64,000 nucleotides of DNA, from the NCBI RefSeq assembly GCF_003860525.1, contig NZ_CP034161.1, positions 3,038,001 to 3,102,000 of the forward strand, written 5' to 3'. Under the pieces are notes generated by a model. That model was given only the letters and a program-made list of their open reading frames with translations. It had not been told where the DNA came from and ran no database searches. The stretch is from Epilithonimonas vandammei. Lineage in GTDB: Bacteria; Bacteroidota; Bacteroidia; Flavobacteriales; Weeksellaceae. This document shows, piece after piece, positions 7,677 to 15,293 of the stretch (the first letter of the stretch is position 1; each line of letters begins with the position of its first letter). A program made the translations under genes and the position numbers.

Positions 7677-9797
7677 ATGAAAAAATACACGTGTCCCATG
7701 CACCCGCAGGTGCTAAAAGACGAACCAGGCAAATGCCCGCTTTGTGGCATGGCACTGGTTCCCGTTGGCGGTAGCTCAGTTTCTCATGTACAAAAATCAG
7801 GACATGGGCATTCCGGGCATTCTCAACATGGCCATGCTGACGAAAACTTTAATAAACATGAGGGACATCATACAGGTGATTTCCTCACTCGTTTTTGGAT
7901 AAGCCTTGTCATTACAATCCCTATACTGCTCCTGTCGCACATGATACAGCAATGGTTAGGTTTCTCGCTTGCTTTCAATGGCGATAAATATGTGTTGCTG
8001 GCATTGGGTACGGTGATTTATTGCTATGGAGGCTTACCATTCCTAAAGGGAATGATTGGCGAGGTGAAAGCCAAAGCCATAGGGATGATGACACTTGTTG
8101 CTATCGCCATATCCGTAGCCTATGTCTATTCCGTAGCCGTTGTATTTGGCTTGCAGGGTATGGATTTCTTTTGGGAACTGGCAACCCTAATTGACATCAT
8201 GCTGTTAGGGCATTGGCTGGAAATGCGTTCCCAAATGGCTGCTTCACGGGCATTACAGTCATTGGTAGCGTTACTGCCCAACGATGTTACCGTGGAACGA
8301 GGCGGAGAAGCCGTAAAGATAAAGCTCGAAGACCTGCAAAGCGGTGAAACAGCTATCATAAAACCGGGTGAAAAAATTCCAGCCGATGGATTGGTACTGG
8401 AGGGGCTTTCGTATATCAACGAAAGTATGCTTACCGGAGAAAGTGTTCCCGTAAAAAAGGAAAAGGACGGAAAGGTCATCGCAGGCTCTATCAATGGTGA
8501 TGGTGCGCTGAAAGTTAAGGTAACAGCCGTTGGAAAAGACAGCTACCTGAACAGGGTTATCAATCTTGTGCAGGAGGCGCAGGCTACTAAGTCCAATACA
8601 CAGAACCTTGCGGACAAAGTTGCCAAATGGCTCACCTTTATTGCCATTGCCGTGGGCATAGGCACATTTGCCTATTGGTATGCAAGCAGTGGAGATATTG
8701 CCTTTGCGCTTGAAAGAATGGTGACGGTGATGGTAACGGCCTGTCCGCACGCATTGGGCGTGGCTATCCCGTTGGTGGTCGCCATTTCCACAACGCTTTC
8801 GGCGACCAATGGTCTGCTCATCCGCAACCGTACGGCATTTGAAACCACCCGCAAACTTTCCACCGTCATTTTTGATAAGACCGGAACGCTTACCAAAGGT
8901 TCCCATGCCGTAGAAAAGGTTATACCGTTAACGGATGAATACAATGCCGATGAGGTTATCCAGTATGCTGCCGCAGTACAGCAAAATTCGGAACACCATA
9001 TCGCCAAAGGCATTATGGCTACATTGAAAGAAAAGAGCCTTGCCTTATGGAAGTCTGAAAACTTCAGCTATATGCAGGGCATAGGTGTTAAAGGTGTTGT
9101 GAACGGGAAAAATGTCGTAGCTGGCGGCCCGAATTATTTCACCGAAAACCACCTTTCCCTGCCGGAAATTCCAAACGAAATCAATCAAGAGGCCGAAACG
9201 GTCAACTTTGTCCTCATTGATGACCGGGTAATCGGCATCATTACTTTGGCAGACAGCATCCGTGAGGGTTCGGCACAGGCGATTGAGGAACTCAAAAAAA
9301 TGGGCATCAAGTCCTTTCTGCTCACCGGGGACAACGACAGGATTGCTGCTGCCGTAGCCGGAAAATTGGGTATGGACGGGTATTTGGCTAATGTGCTTCC
9401 GCACAACAAGCAGGAGAAAGTAAAGGAGTTTCAGGCAAAAGGCGAAATCGTAGCAATGACTGGTGATGGTGTAAATGATGCACCTGCACTGGCACAGGCA
9501 GATGTGGGCATTGCCGTGGGTTCCGGTACGGACGTGGCTGCCGAAACAGCGGATATCATATTGGTAGACAGCGACCCGAGGGATGTGGTCAAACTGATTG
9601 ACTTCGGCAAACTTACCTACAAAAAGATGGTACAGAACCTGATATGGGCGGTTGGCTACAACGTAGTGGCAATACCGCTTGCGGCGGGCGTACTCTATCC
9701 GAATTTTATTCTAAGTCCCGCTATGGGTGCTGTGCTGATGAGTGTAAGCACCATTGTAGTGGCTATTAACGCAAGTTTATTAAAAATCAAAAAATAA
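7677..9797 (+). CDS. CopB-type P1B-3 copper ATPase
   Basis: Inner-membrane ATPase of 706 residues. It starts with a heavy-metal-binding module (YTCPMHPQV, then CPLCGMAL; residues 4-28) and a His-rich stretch to about 60. The membrane site is CPH (about 356-358), the mark of the P1B-3 Cu(II)/Ag subgroup, unlike the CPC of the pump at 3009. The phosphorylated Asp is near 400 (DKTGT), the hinge is GDGVNDAP, and the last helices carry YN and MSVST. The HP motif reads SEHHIAKG, with His in place of Pro. Together with the CopA-type pump it gives the island two copper exporters with different metal sites. Confidence 0.92.
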   Translation: MKKYTCPMHPQVLKDEPGKCPLCGMALVPVGGSSVSHVQKSGHGHSGHSQHGHADENFNKHEGHHTGDFLTRFWISLVITIPILLLSHMIQQWLGFSLAFNGDKYVLLALGTVIYCYGGLPFLKGMIGEVKAKAIGMMTLVAIAISVAYVYSVAVVFGLQGMDFFWELATLIDIMLLGHWLEMRSQMAASRALQSLVALLPNDVTVERGGEAVKIKLEDLQSGETAIIKPGEKIPADGLVLEGLSYINESMLTGESVPVKKEKDGKVIAGSINGDGALKVKVTAVGKDSYLNRVINLVQEAQATKSNTQNLADKVAKWLTFIAIAVGIGTFAYWYASSGDIAFALERMVTVMVTACPHALGVAIPLVVAISTTLSATNGLLIRNRTAFETTRKLSTVIFDKTGTLTKGSHAVEKVIPLTDEYNADEVIQYAAAVQQNSEHHIAKGIMATLKEKSLALWKSENFSYMQGIGVKGVVNGKNVVAGGPNYFTENHLSLPEIPNEINQEAETVNFVLIDDRVIGIITLADSIREGSAQAIEELKKMGIKSFLLTGDNDRIAAAVAGKLGMDGYLANVLPHNKQEKVKEFQAKGEIVAMTGDGVNDAPALAQADVGIAVGSGTDVAAETADIILVDSDPRDVVKLIDFGKLTYKKMVQNLIWAVGYNVVAIPLAAGVLYPNFILSPAMGAVLMSVSTIVVAINASLLKIKK

Positions 9798-9803
9798 ATA
9801 AAA

Positions 9804-10451
9804 ATGAAAAATCTAACATTATCAATCATTGCTGTTATCATGGCATTTGTAACAGTATCATGCAATCAGGCATCCAACAAAAACGAGCAGTCTTCAAATG
9901 ATACTGCTGTTGTATCACAAGAACATCCTGCTTCCCACTTAAAAGGGGATGACACTGCAACTACCCCCGACGTTAGCGGTACACCGAGCGGTCAGGATGC
10001 AGAAGCTAAAAACTTTTCTATTGCACCTATAGTTACCGATTATCTATCATTAAAGAATGCTCTTGTTTCGGACGATGACAAAGCTGCCGCCAGTGCAGGG
10101 AAAAAACTGTTAGCTACGTTGAACAAAATGGATATGAAATCCATTCCTGCCGATAAACACAAAAAGTACATGGACATAGCAGACGATGCAAAAGAGCATG
10201 CAGAACATATTGGCGAAAATGTTGGTAATATCCACCACCAGCGGGAACATTTAGCCTCACTTGGCGAAGATTTGAAAGACCTGATTGATTTGTTCGGTAC
10301 ATCGCAAACATTGTATCAGGACCATTGTCCGATGTTCAATGACGGTAAGGGTGCTGTTTGGTTCAGCGAAAACAAGGAAATCAAAAACCCTTACTACGGT
10401 TCTAAAATGCTGACCTGCGGTAAGGTGGAAAAAACAATTAACAGCAAATAA
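9804..10451 (+). CDS. DUF3347 lipoprotein
   Basis: 215 residues. A lipoprotein signal ends in VTVSC (Cys20), followed by a Ser/Thr/Asn-rich spacer to about residue 70 and a DUF3347 domain to the end. The C-terminus repeats the HMA-DUF3347 protein's DHCPMFN and NPYYGSKMLTCG motifs, with Cys/Met/His positions suited to copper binding. It starts 6 nt after the CopB-type ATPase stop, so the two are coupled. Probably membrane-anchored on the periplasmic side or exported to the surface, receiving copper from the pump; this is inferred. Confidence 0.85.
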   Translation: MKNLTLSIIAVIMAFVTVSCNQASNKNEQSSNDTAVVSQEHPASHLKGDDTATTPDVSGTPSGQDAEAKNFSIAPIVTDYLSLKNALVSDDDKAAASAGKKLLATLNKMDMKSIPADKHKKYMDIADDAKEHAEHIGENVGNIHHQREHLASLGEDLKDLIDLFGTSQTLYQDHCPMFNDGKGAVWFSENKEIKNPYYGSKMLTCGKVEKTINSK

Positions 10452-10462
10452 AATTCAGGGTT

Positions 10463-10987
10463 ATGGAAAATATGCAAAACAGTCACCATGCGGGTCATTC
10501 CTCGGAGCATGGCACGCACAATACAAAACATGCTTCGGCCATGTACAAACGCTTTGCGGTGATGGCTGTCGCAATGTTCGCAGTGATGTATTTTATCATG
10601 TACTCCATGATTGACGGGTGGCAGAACCTGATACCCAATATCAACAATTTGTACATGACCCTGCTGATGACCTCGGCAATGCTGCTTATCGAATTAGCGA
10701 TAATGAAAGTAATGTACCCCAACAGGAAGATGAATTGGGCGATAGCCATCATCTCGGTTGCTGTTGGCATCTTTTCATGGTTTGGTATCAGGGAACAAAT
10801 CAATGTCGGGGACAAGCAGTTTGCAAAGGGTATGATACCCCATCACGCTGCAGCCATATTGATGTCCGAAAAGGCACACCTGACCGACCCGGAACTGATA
10901 GAGCTGCAAAAAAATATACTTAAAACCCAAGCGGAAGAAATTGAACTAATGAAGCGCAAGCTAAAAGAGTTTGAAGAAAGTAAATAA
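10463..10987 (+). CDS. DUF305 membrane protein
   Basis: 174 residues. A His-rich N-terminus (NSHHAGHSSEHGTHNTKH), three hydrophobic helices between about 28 and 110, then a DUF305-type segment with GMIPHHAAAILMSEKA and a charged helical tail (AEEIELMKRKLKEFEE). DUF305 proteins are found with copper resistance genes and are ferritin-like helical proteins of unsettled function. The His clusters fit metal binding on the membrane. It starts 11 nt after the DUF3347 lipoprotein stop. Confidence 0.85.
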   Translation: MENMQNSHHAGHSSEHGTHNTKHASAMYKRFAVMAVAMFAVMYFIMYSMIDGWQNLIPNINNLYMTLLMTSAMLLIELAIMKVMYPNRKMNWAIAIISVAVGIFSWFGIREQINVGDKQFAKGMIPHHAAAILMSEKAHLTDPELIELQKNILKTQAEEIELMKRKLKEFEESK

Positions 10988-11013
10988 TAAAATTTAAAAA
11001 AACAAGTTTGGAC

Positions 11014-11438
11014 ATGAACAAATAATAATTGGCTTTATTTCCTTATTAACCCTGCTATTCACCGCTTGCGGTCAGGCGGGGTCAAATAAGGATGAAGCGG
11101 AACAGCAGCATTCGCAGGCAACTCCGGAAAGCAACGGACATACTACCCAAATAGGTGAATTGGTTCCATCGGATGAAGTCTGCATGGTCAACGATGCCTA
11201 TATCGGCAAAAAGCAGTTTGAAGTAAAATTTGACGGCAAAACATACTATGGATGCTGCGAAATGTGCAAGGAGCGTATTCCAAAGGATGCTACTGTACGA
11301 TTGGCAATAGACCCCTACTCTAATAAGCAGGTGGACAAAGCTGTTGCGGTGATTGCCGTTACAGGGAACAACGGTGAAGTGTCCTACTTTGAAAGTAAGG
11401 ATAACTATACCAAGTATCTAAAAAAGCAAAAACAGTAA
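11014..11438 (+). pseudogene. TRASH-like metal-binding lipoprotein, start broken
   Basis: The long open frame reads upstream of the TTG at 11160 into IIIGFISLLTLLFTACGQ, a clear lipoprotein signal with lipobox TACG, so the true gene starts near 11014. There the DNA is ATGAACAAATAA: the only ATG meets a stop after three codons. One extra A in the A-run would give MNKIIIGF and join the signal peptide in frame, so a single-base loss (or a read error) is likely. Downstream, CMVNDAYIG, YYGCCEMC and the nearby helix look like a TRASH/YHS-type cysteine metal site. If not an error, translation would need a rare ATA/ATT start or the TTG at 11160, which would leave a cytoplasmic 92-residue protein. Confidence 0.75.
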
Positions 11439-11461
11439 TTTACTCTCAAAATCAAGCTACA

Positions 11462-11917
11462 ATGAAATATTTAAAGAAAATCATATTAGGATTGGCTGCT
11501 ATCCTAATTGGCATACAGTTTTATCAGCCATCACGTAACCAGTCGGACGAAGTGCCAGCCACTCATATCGAAAGAATGTTCGCTGTACCCCAAAACGTAA
11601 AGGCTATCCTTGTTCAATCCTGTTACGACTGTCATAGCAACAACACCCGCTATCCGTGGTACAGCCGTATCCAACCCGGAGCATGGTATATGGCAGAGCA
11701 TATAAAAAAGGGGAAAGAGGAACTCAACTTTAGCGAATTTGGCGAATATTCTGCCCGCAGGCAGCGTAACAAGTTCAGGGCTATGGCGGGGCAGGTCAAG
11801 GACGGGGAAATGCCTTTGTCGTCATACACACTCATCCATCGCAATGCAGTATTGTCACCGGAGGATAAGCAGGTTTTGATAGCGTGGTTTAGCACAATGG
11901 AAGACAGCATTAAATAA
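11462..11917 (+). CDS. Haem-binding domain protein
   Basis: 151 residues, one N-terminal membrane anchor or signal (KIILGLAAILIGIQFY), then a haem-binding domain with CYDCH (CxxCH), SNNTRYPWYSRIQP, WYMAEHIKKGK and a C-terminal WFSTMEDS. This matches the Haem_bd family of small monohaem cytochrome-like proteins common in Bacteroidetes. Between a metal-binding lipoprotein and a multicopper oxidase it could pass electrons to the oxidase or relieve copper redox stress; this is inferred from position only. Confidence 0.85.
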   Translation: MKYLKKIILGLAAILIGIQFYQPSRNQSDEVPATHIERMFAVPQNVKAILVQSCYDCHSNNTRYPWYSRIQPGAWYMAEHIKKGKEELNFSEFGEYSARRQRNKFRAMAGQVKDGEMPLSSYTLIHRNAVLSPEDKQVLIAWFSTMEDSIK

Positions 11918-11930
11918 AATTTTTCAAATC

Positions 11931-14204
11931 ATGAACAGATATAATAAAATACCTATAAGAATTTTGCAAACAGTGCTGATACTGCTTTGCACGCAAACGC
12001 TGTTTGCACAGAGAGTGGTGCATTACGAGCTGTATGTAAAAGATACGCTTGTCAACTATGCAGGTAAGCAAAAAAGGGCAATTGCCGTAAACGGGCAAAT
12101 CCCCATGCCCACCCTTACCTTTACCGAGGGCGACACTGCCGAAATAGTGGTGCACAACCAATTGAAAGAAAGCACATCACTGCACTGGCATGGTGTGTTC
12201 CTGCCCAATAAAGAAGACGGTGTGCCCTGGCTTACACAAAAACCCATCGCACCGGGTACAACCTACACCTACCGTTTTCCGATTATCCAGCATGGCACGC
12301 ACTGGTATCATTCGCACTCAGGCTTGCAGGAGCAGATAGGCATGTACGGTAGTTTTATCATGAAGAAAAGAAGCGATGATAAGACATTCAGAAAAGGAAT
12401 TGATGATTTGCCGACCGTTCCAATTATATTAAGTGAGTGGACAAATCTTAACCCCGATAATATCAACCGTATGCTACACAATGCAAATGATTGGGCGGCC
12501 ATTAAGAAAGGCGCAACACAATCATATGTTGAAGCTATTAAGGAGGGAAAATTAGGGGTAAAGGTAAAAAACGAGTGGAAGCGGATGCTGGCGATGGATG
12601 TCAGTGACGTTTACTATGATAAAATCCTAATAAATGGTAGCCATAGCACCGATTTGAAAACAATTGATGGTAAAAAGCTAAAAGCAGGCGACAAAGTCAG
12701 ATTGCGTGTTTCCAATGGAGGGGCGTCTTCATATTTCTGGCTACGGTATGCTGGAGGAAAAATTACAGTAGTAGCTAATGATGGGAATGATGTTGAGCCT
12801 GTAGAGGTGGACAGGTTAATCATTGCCGTTTCTGAAACTTACGATATTGTAGTGACTATCCCTCAAGATGGTTTGGCTTACGAGTTCTTAGCAACAACCG
12901 AAGACAGGACACAATCTGCGAGTTACTTTATAGGTGATGGGGTCAAACAGCTTATTTCTCCACTCCCACGATTGAAGTATTTCGAGGGGATGAAGATGAT
13001 GAACGATATGATGAAAATGAATGGCGATTTGAACGATATGGGCATGAAGATGAGCCTTAACCAAATGGACATGAATGTAGTGATGTATCCCGAAATTACC
13101 GGAGATGCAACAAAAAAAGCAGACCACAGTAAGCATGAGGGTATGGATATGGATAACGACGCTAACCGTTACAACGCTAATGCCTTGGGAGACATCAAAA
13201 CATTAAATTATGCTATGTTGCAATCACCTTATAACACCTCTCTTCCAAATGATGCGCCTGTAAAAGAGTTGAAATTCACACTTACTGGCAACATGAACCG
13301 CTATGTATGGAGCATGGATAATAAAATACTTTCGGAAACTGACAAAATACCTGTAAAAAAAGGAGAAATTCTACGGATTACCATTTATAATAATTCAATG
13401 ATGCGGCATCCAATGCATCTTCACGGATTTGATTTCAGGGTGATAAACGGAAAAGGCGAAAAATCGCCGCTTAAAAATGTGTTGGATATCATGCCTATGG
13501 AAACAGATACCATTGAGTTTTTAGCAAATGAGGAAGGTGATTGGTTCTTTCATTGCCATATATTATATCACATGATGGCGGGAATGAACAGGGTCTTTGA
13601 AGTTGGAGACTACAATAACCCCTATCTACCCGATAAGGCAAAAGCCTATAAAGAATTGCAAAGAGAAAGTAATATGCCTCATTTTATGGCACAAAACGAT
13701 TTTGCAACCAATGGTAATGATGGAGAAGCTATGCTAATGAATGCACGCTACCAATTAGGAACAGAATGGCGTTTAGGCTATAATAGTATGCACGGTTATG
13801 AAGTAGAAACCCATTTAGGTAGATACATTGGAAAGATGCAATGGTTCATGCCCTTTGTAGGTTTTGATTACCGCTACCGTAAAATGGGAGAAGATGAACA
13901 CGAAAAGAACATATTTGGACAAACCAACAAGAAAGACACCCGCAGGGCGTTCAGTTTAGGGTTTATGTATACGTTACCTATGCTGGTCAATTTTCAGGCA
14001 GAAGTATATCATGATGGAATTGTGAGATTGCAGTTAATGCGTGAAGATATACCAATTTCAAAAAGACTAAGAGGTGGTTTTATGGTGAATACCGACTTAG
14101 AGTATATGGGAGAACTTAGGTATATCATTAATAAGAATATAGGTATACGTACCCACTATGATAGCGATATGGGCTTTGGTGTGGGGCTGGCATTGACTTA
14201 TTAA
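11931..14204 (+). CDS. Multicopper oxidase fused to a barrel-like tail
   Basis: 757 residues. Signal peptide to about residue 25. The oxidase has all four copper-site motifs: HWHG at 85, HWYHSHSG at 124, HPMHLHG at 493, and HCHILYHMMAGM at 541 with the axial Met. A Met-rich insert lies at about 350-415 (MKMMNDMMKMNG and similar), as in copper-resistance oxidases that oxidise Cu(I). Residues about 595-757 are not oxidase: they run YQLGTEWRLGYNSMHGYEV, QWFMPFVGFDYRY, RAFSLGFMYTLP, RLRGGFMVNTDLEY and end GFGVGLALTY, an alternating pattern like the outer-membrane barrel of CopB/PcoB. A CopA-CopB type fusion is the simplest reading. It ends the operon. Confidence 0.88.
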   Translation: MNRYNKIPIRILQTVLILLCTQTLFAQRVVHYELYVKDTLVNYAGKQKRAIAVNGQIPMPTLTFTEGDTAEIVVHNQLKESTSLHWHGVFLPNKEDGVPWLTQKPIAPGTTYTYRFPIIQHGTHWYHSHSGLQEQIGMYGSFIMKKRSDDKTFRKGIDDLPTVPIILSEWTNLNPDNINRMLHNANDWAAIKKGATQSYVEAIKEGKLGVKVKNEWKRMLAMDVSDVYYDKILINGSHSTDLKTIDGKKLKAGDKVRLRVSNGGASSYFWLRYAGGKITVVANDGNDVEPVEVDRLIIAVSETYDIVVTIPQDGLAYEFLATTEDRTQSASYFIGDGVKQLISPLPRLKYFEGMKMMNDMMKMNGDLNDMGMKMSLNQMDMNVVMYPEITGDATKKADHSKHEGMDMDNDANRYNANALGDIKTLNYAMLQSPYNTSLPNDAPVKELKFTLTGNMNRYVWSMDNKILSETDKIPVKKGEILRITIYNNSMMRHPMHLHGFDFRVINGKGEKSPLKNVLDIMPMETDTIEFLANEEGDWFFHCHILYHMMAGMNRVFEVGDYNNPYLPDKAKAYKELQRESNMPHFMAQNDFATNGNDGEAMLMNARYQLGTEWRLGYNSMHGYEVETHLGRYIGKMQWFMPFVGFDYRYRKMGEDEHEKNIFGQTNKKDTRRAFSLGFMYTLPMLVNFQAEVYHDGIVRLQLMREDIPISKRLRGGFMVNTDLEYMGELRYIINKNIGIRTHYDSDMGFGVGLALTY

Positions 14205-14216
14205 AATTAAATAACT

Positions 14217-14317
14217 AAGGGTTGTAAACTGCATAACCGTAAAAAAATATCGGTAAAAAAAAGGAGGTGATGCAGGTGTAATTCGCAAAGACTAACCTGC
14301 ATCATACTACAACCCTT
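14217..14317 (+). other. Nested inverted repeats with extended Shine-Dalgarno sequence
   Basis: Outer arms AAGGGTTGTA (14217-14226) and its complement TACAACCCTT (14308-14317); inner arms TGATGCAGGT (14268-14277) and ACCTGCATCA (14295-14304). Between them lies AAAGGAGGTGAT, a 12-base match to the complement of the typical 16S rRNA 3' end. A minute frame ATG-CAG-GTG-TAA follows but is too close to the AGGAGG for normal use. Bacteroidetes rarely use such sites, so this looks like a regulatory RNA or leader rather than a gene start. It may also terminate the copper operon. Confidence 0.5.
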
Positions 14318-14456
14318 TAAAGTATGCAACAAAAATCTATCTATCGTTCCATCATCAATACGGTAGAGGTTGAATTTTTTTAAGCAGTAATTGCATCATA
14401 AGCTAATACGAACAGTGTTAGCTTTTCTGTATTAACCAATAATATATTACATCAAA

Positions 14457-15287
14457 ATGAAGCGAATGGATAAATTTTACAATGAAACATATCTTAAATT
14501 GGAAACTGCAATCCAGGAACTGGAGATTGAAACCGACTGCCCCATAAAAAGAATTGAAGCCGTTATACACCATATCATACAAAGCCTTGCCGACTTAAAG
14601 GACTTTGTACTGAAAAATGACTTTAAGAATATGGAAGAAGAAATCCATTTTTTCAAGTATCAGAAACCTGTTATTGTTTCAAAGCTCATCTACTACAATG
14701 CCATCTATAAAATCGAAACAAGAAGACCCTACGGGAACAAGCGTACCAAGAAATATTTTACCAAAGAACTGAAAAAGCTAAAAAGGTTCTTTGAAAACAA
14801 CCTTGATTTTTACAAGTATTACCGCAGCAATAATTCTTTCGTTGACGAAAAATTCTTTGTGCGTGGCAAGCACGATATAAGGCTGTGGTTAGACACATTT
14901 TATTTTGAAGCAGACCATCGTTTTTCTACTTCACACGATTATAAGGTTGCCAAGATTATTGCCAATGACCTGATACAAGTTTATTTGGAAGACAGGCTCA
15001 ATAACATCAATGTGAAAAGGGGTTCGGACAATTCATTGAAATGGACGGCAAGTAAAACGGCACTGACGGAACTCATATATGCACTGTACTCCCACGGTGT
15101 ATTTAACAATGGGAATACAGATATAAAATTGATTGCTAAAGCATTTGAAGATGCCTTTAATATTGAATTGGGCGATTTTTACCATACGTTTATGGAACTG
15201 AAAGCCCGTAAGATAAACCGAACCAAATTCCTTGACAGCCTGTGTGAAGCCCTAATAAAAAAAATGGACGAAAAGGACGAAAAGTAA
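14457..15287 (+). CDS. rteC: RteC-domain regulator, intact copy 2
   Basis: 276 residues (274 from the homologous start at 14466). RteC proteins bind DNA and regulate excision or transfer genes in conjugative transposons such as CTnDOT. It contains the family's YQKPVIVSKLIYYNAIYKIE, RGKHDIRLWLDTFYFEADHR and FSTSHDYKVAKIIANDLI segments. It parallels the broken copy at 1418 over its whole length. It converges on the helicase gene with only 6 nt between the stops. The long leader with nested hairpins lies upstream and could control it. Confidence 0.9.
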   Translation: MKRMDKFYNETYLKLETAIQELEIETDCPIKRIEAVIHHIIQSLADLKDFVLKNDFKNMEEEIHFFKYQKPVIVSKLIYYNAIYKIETRRPYGNKRTKKYFTKELKKLKRFFENNLDFYKYYRSNNSFVDEKFFVRGKHDIRLWLDTFYFEADHRFSTSHDYKVAKIIANDLIQVYLEDRLNNINVKRGSDNSLKWTASKTALTELIYALYSHGVFNNGNTDIKLIAKAFEDAFNIELGDFYHTFMELKARKINRTKFLDSLCEALIKKMDEKDEK

Positions 15288-15293
15288 CGACTA

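Noticed and set aside
11160..11438. Complete 92-residue cytoplasmic protein from TTG
   Set aside because: A lipoprotein signal is encoded just upstream in the same frame, so this start is artificial.
12380..14204. Oxidase gene as a mosaic with an AT-rich second part
   Set aside because: The base composition seems to shift, but I cannot measure it and the protein is continuous.
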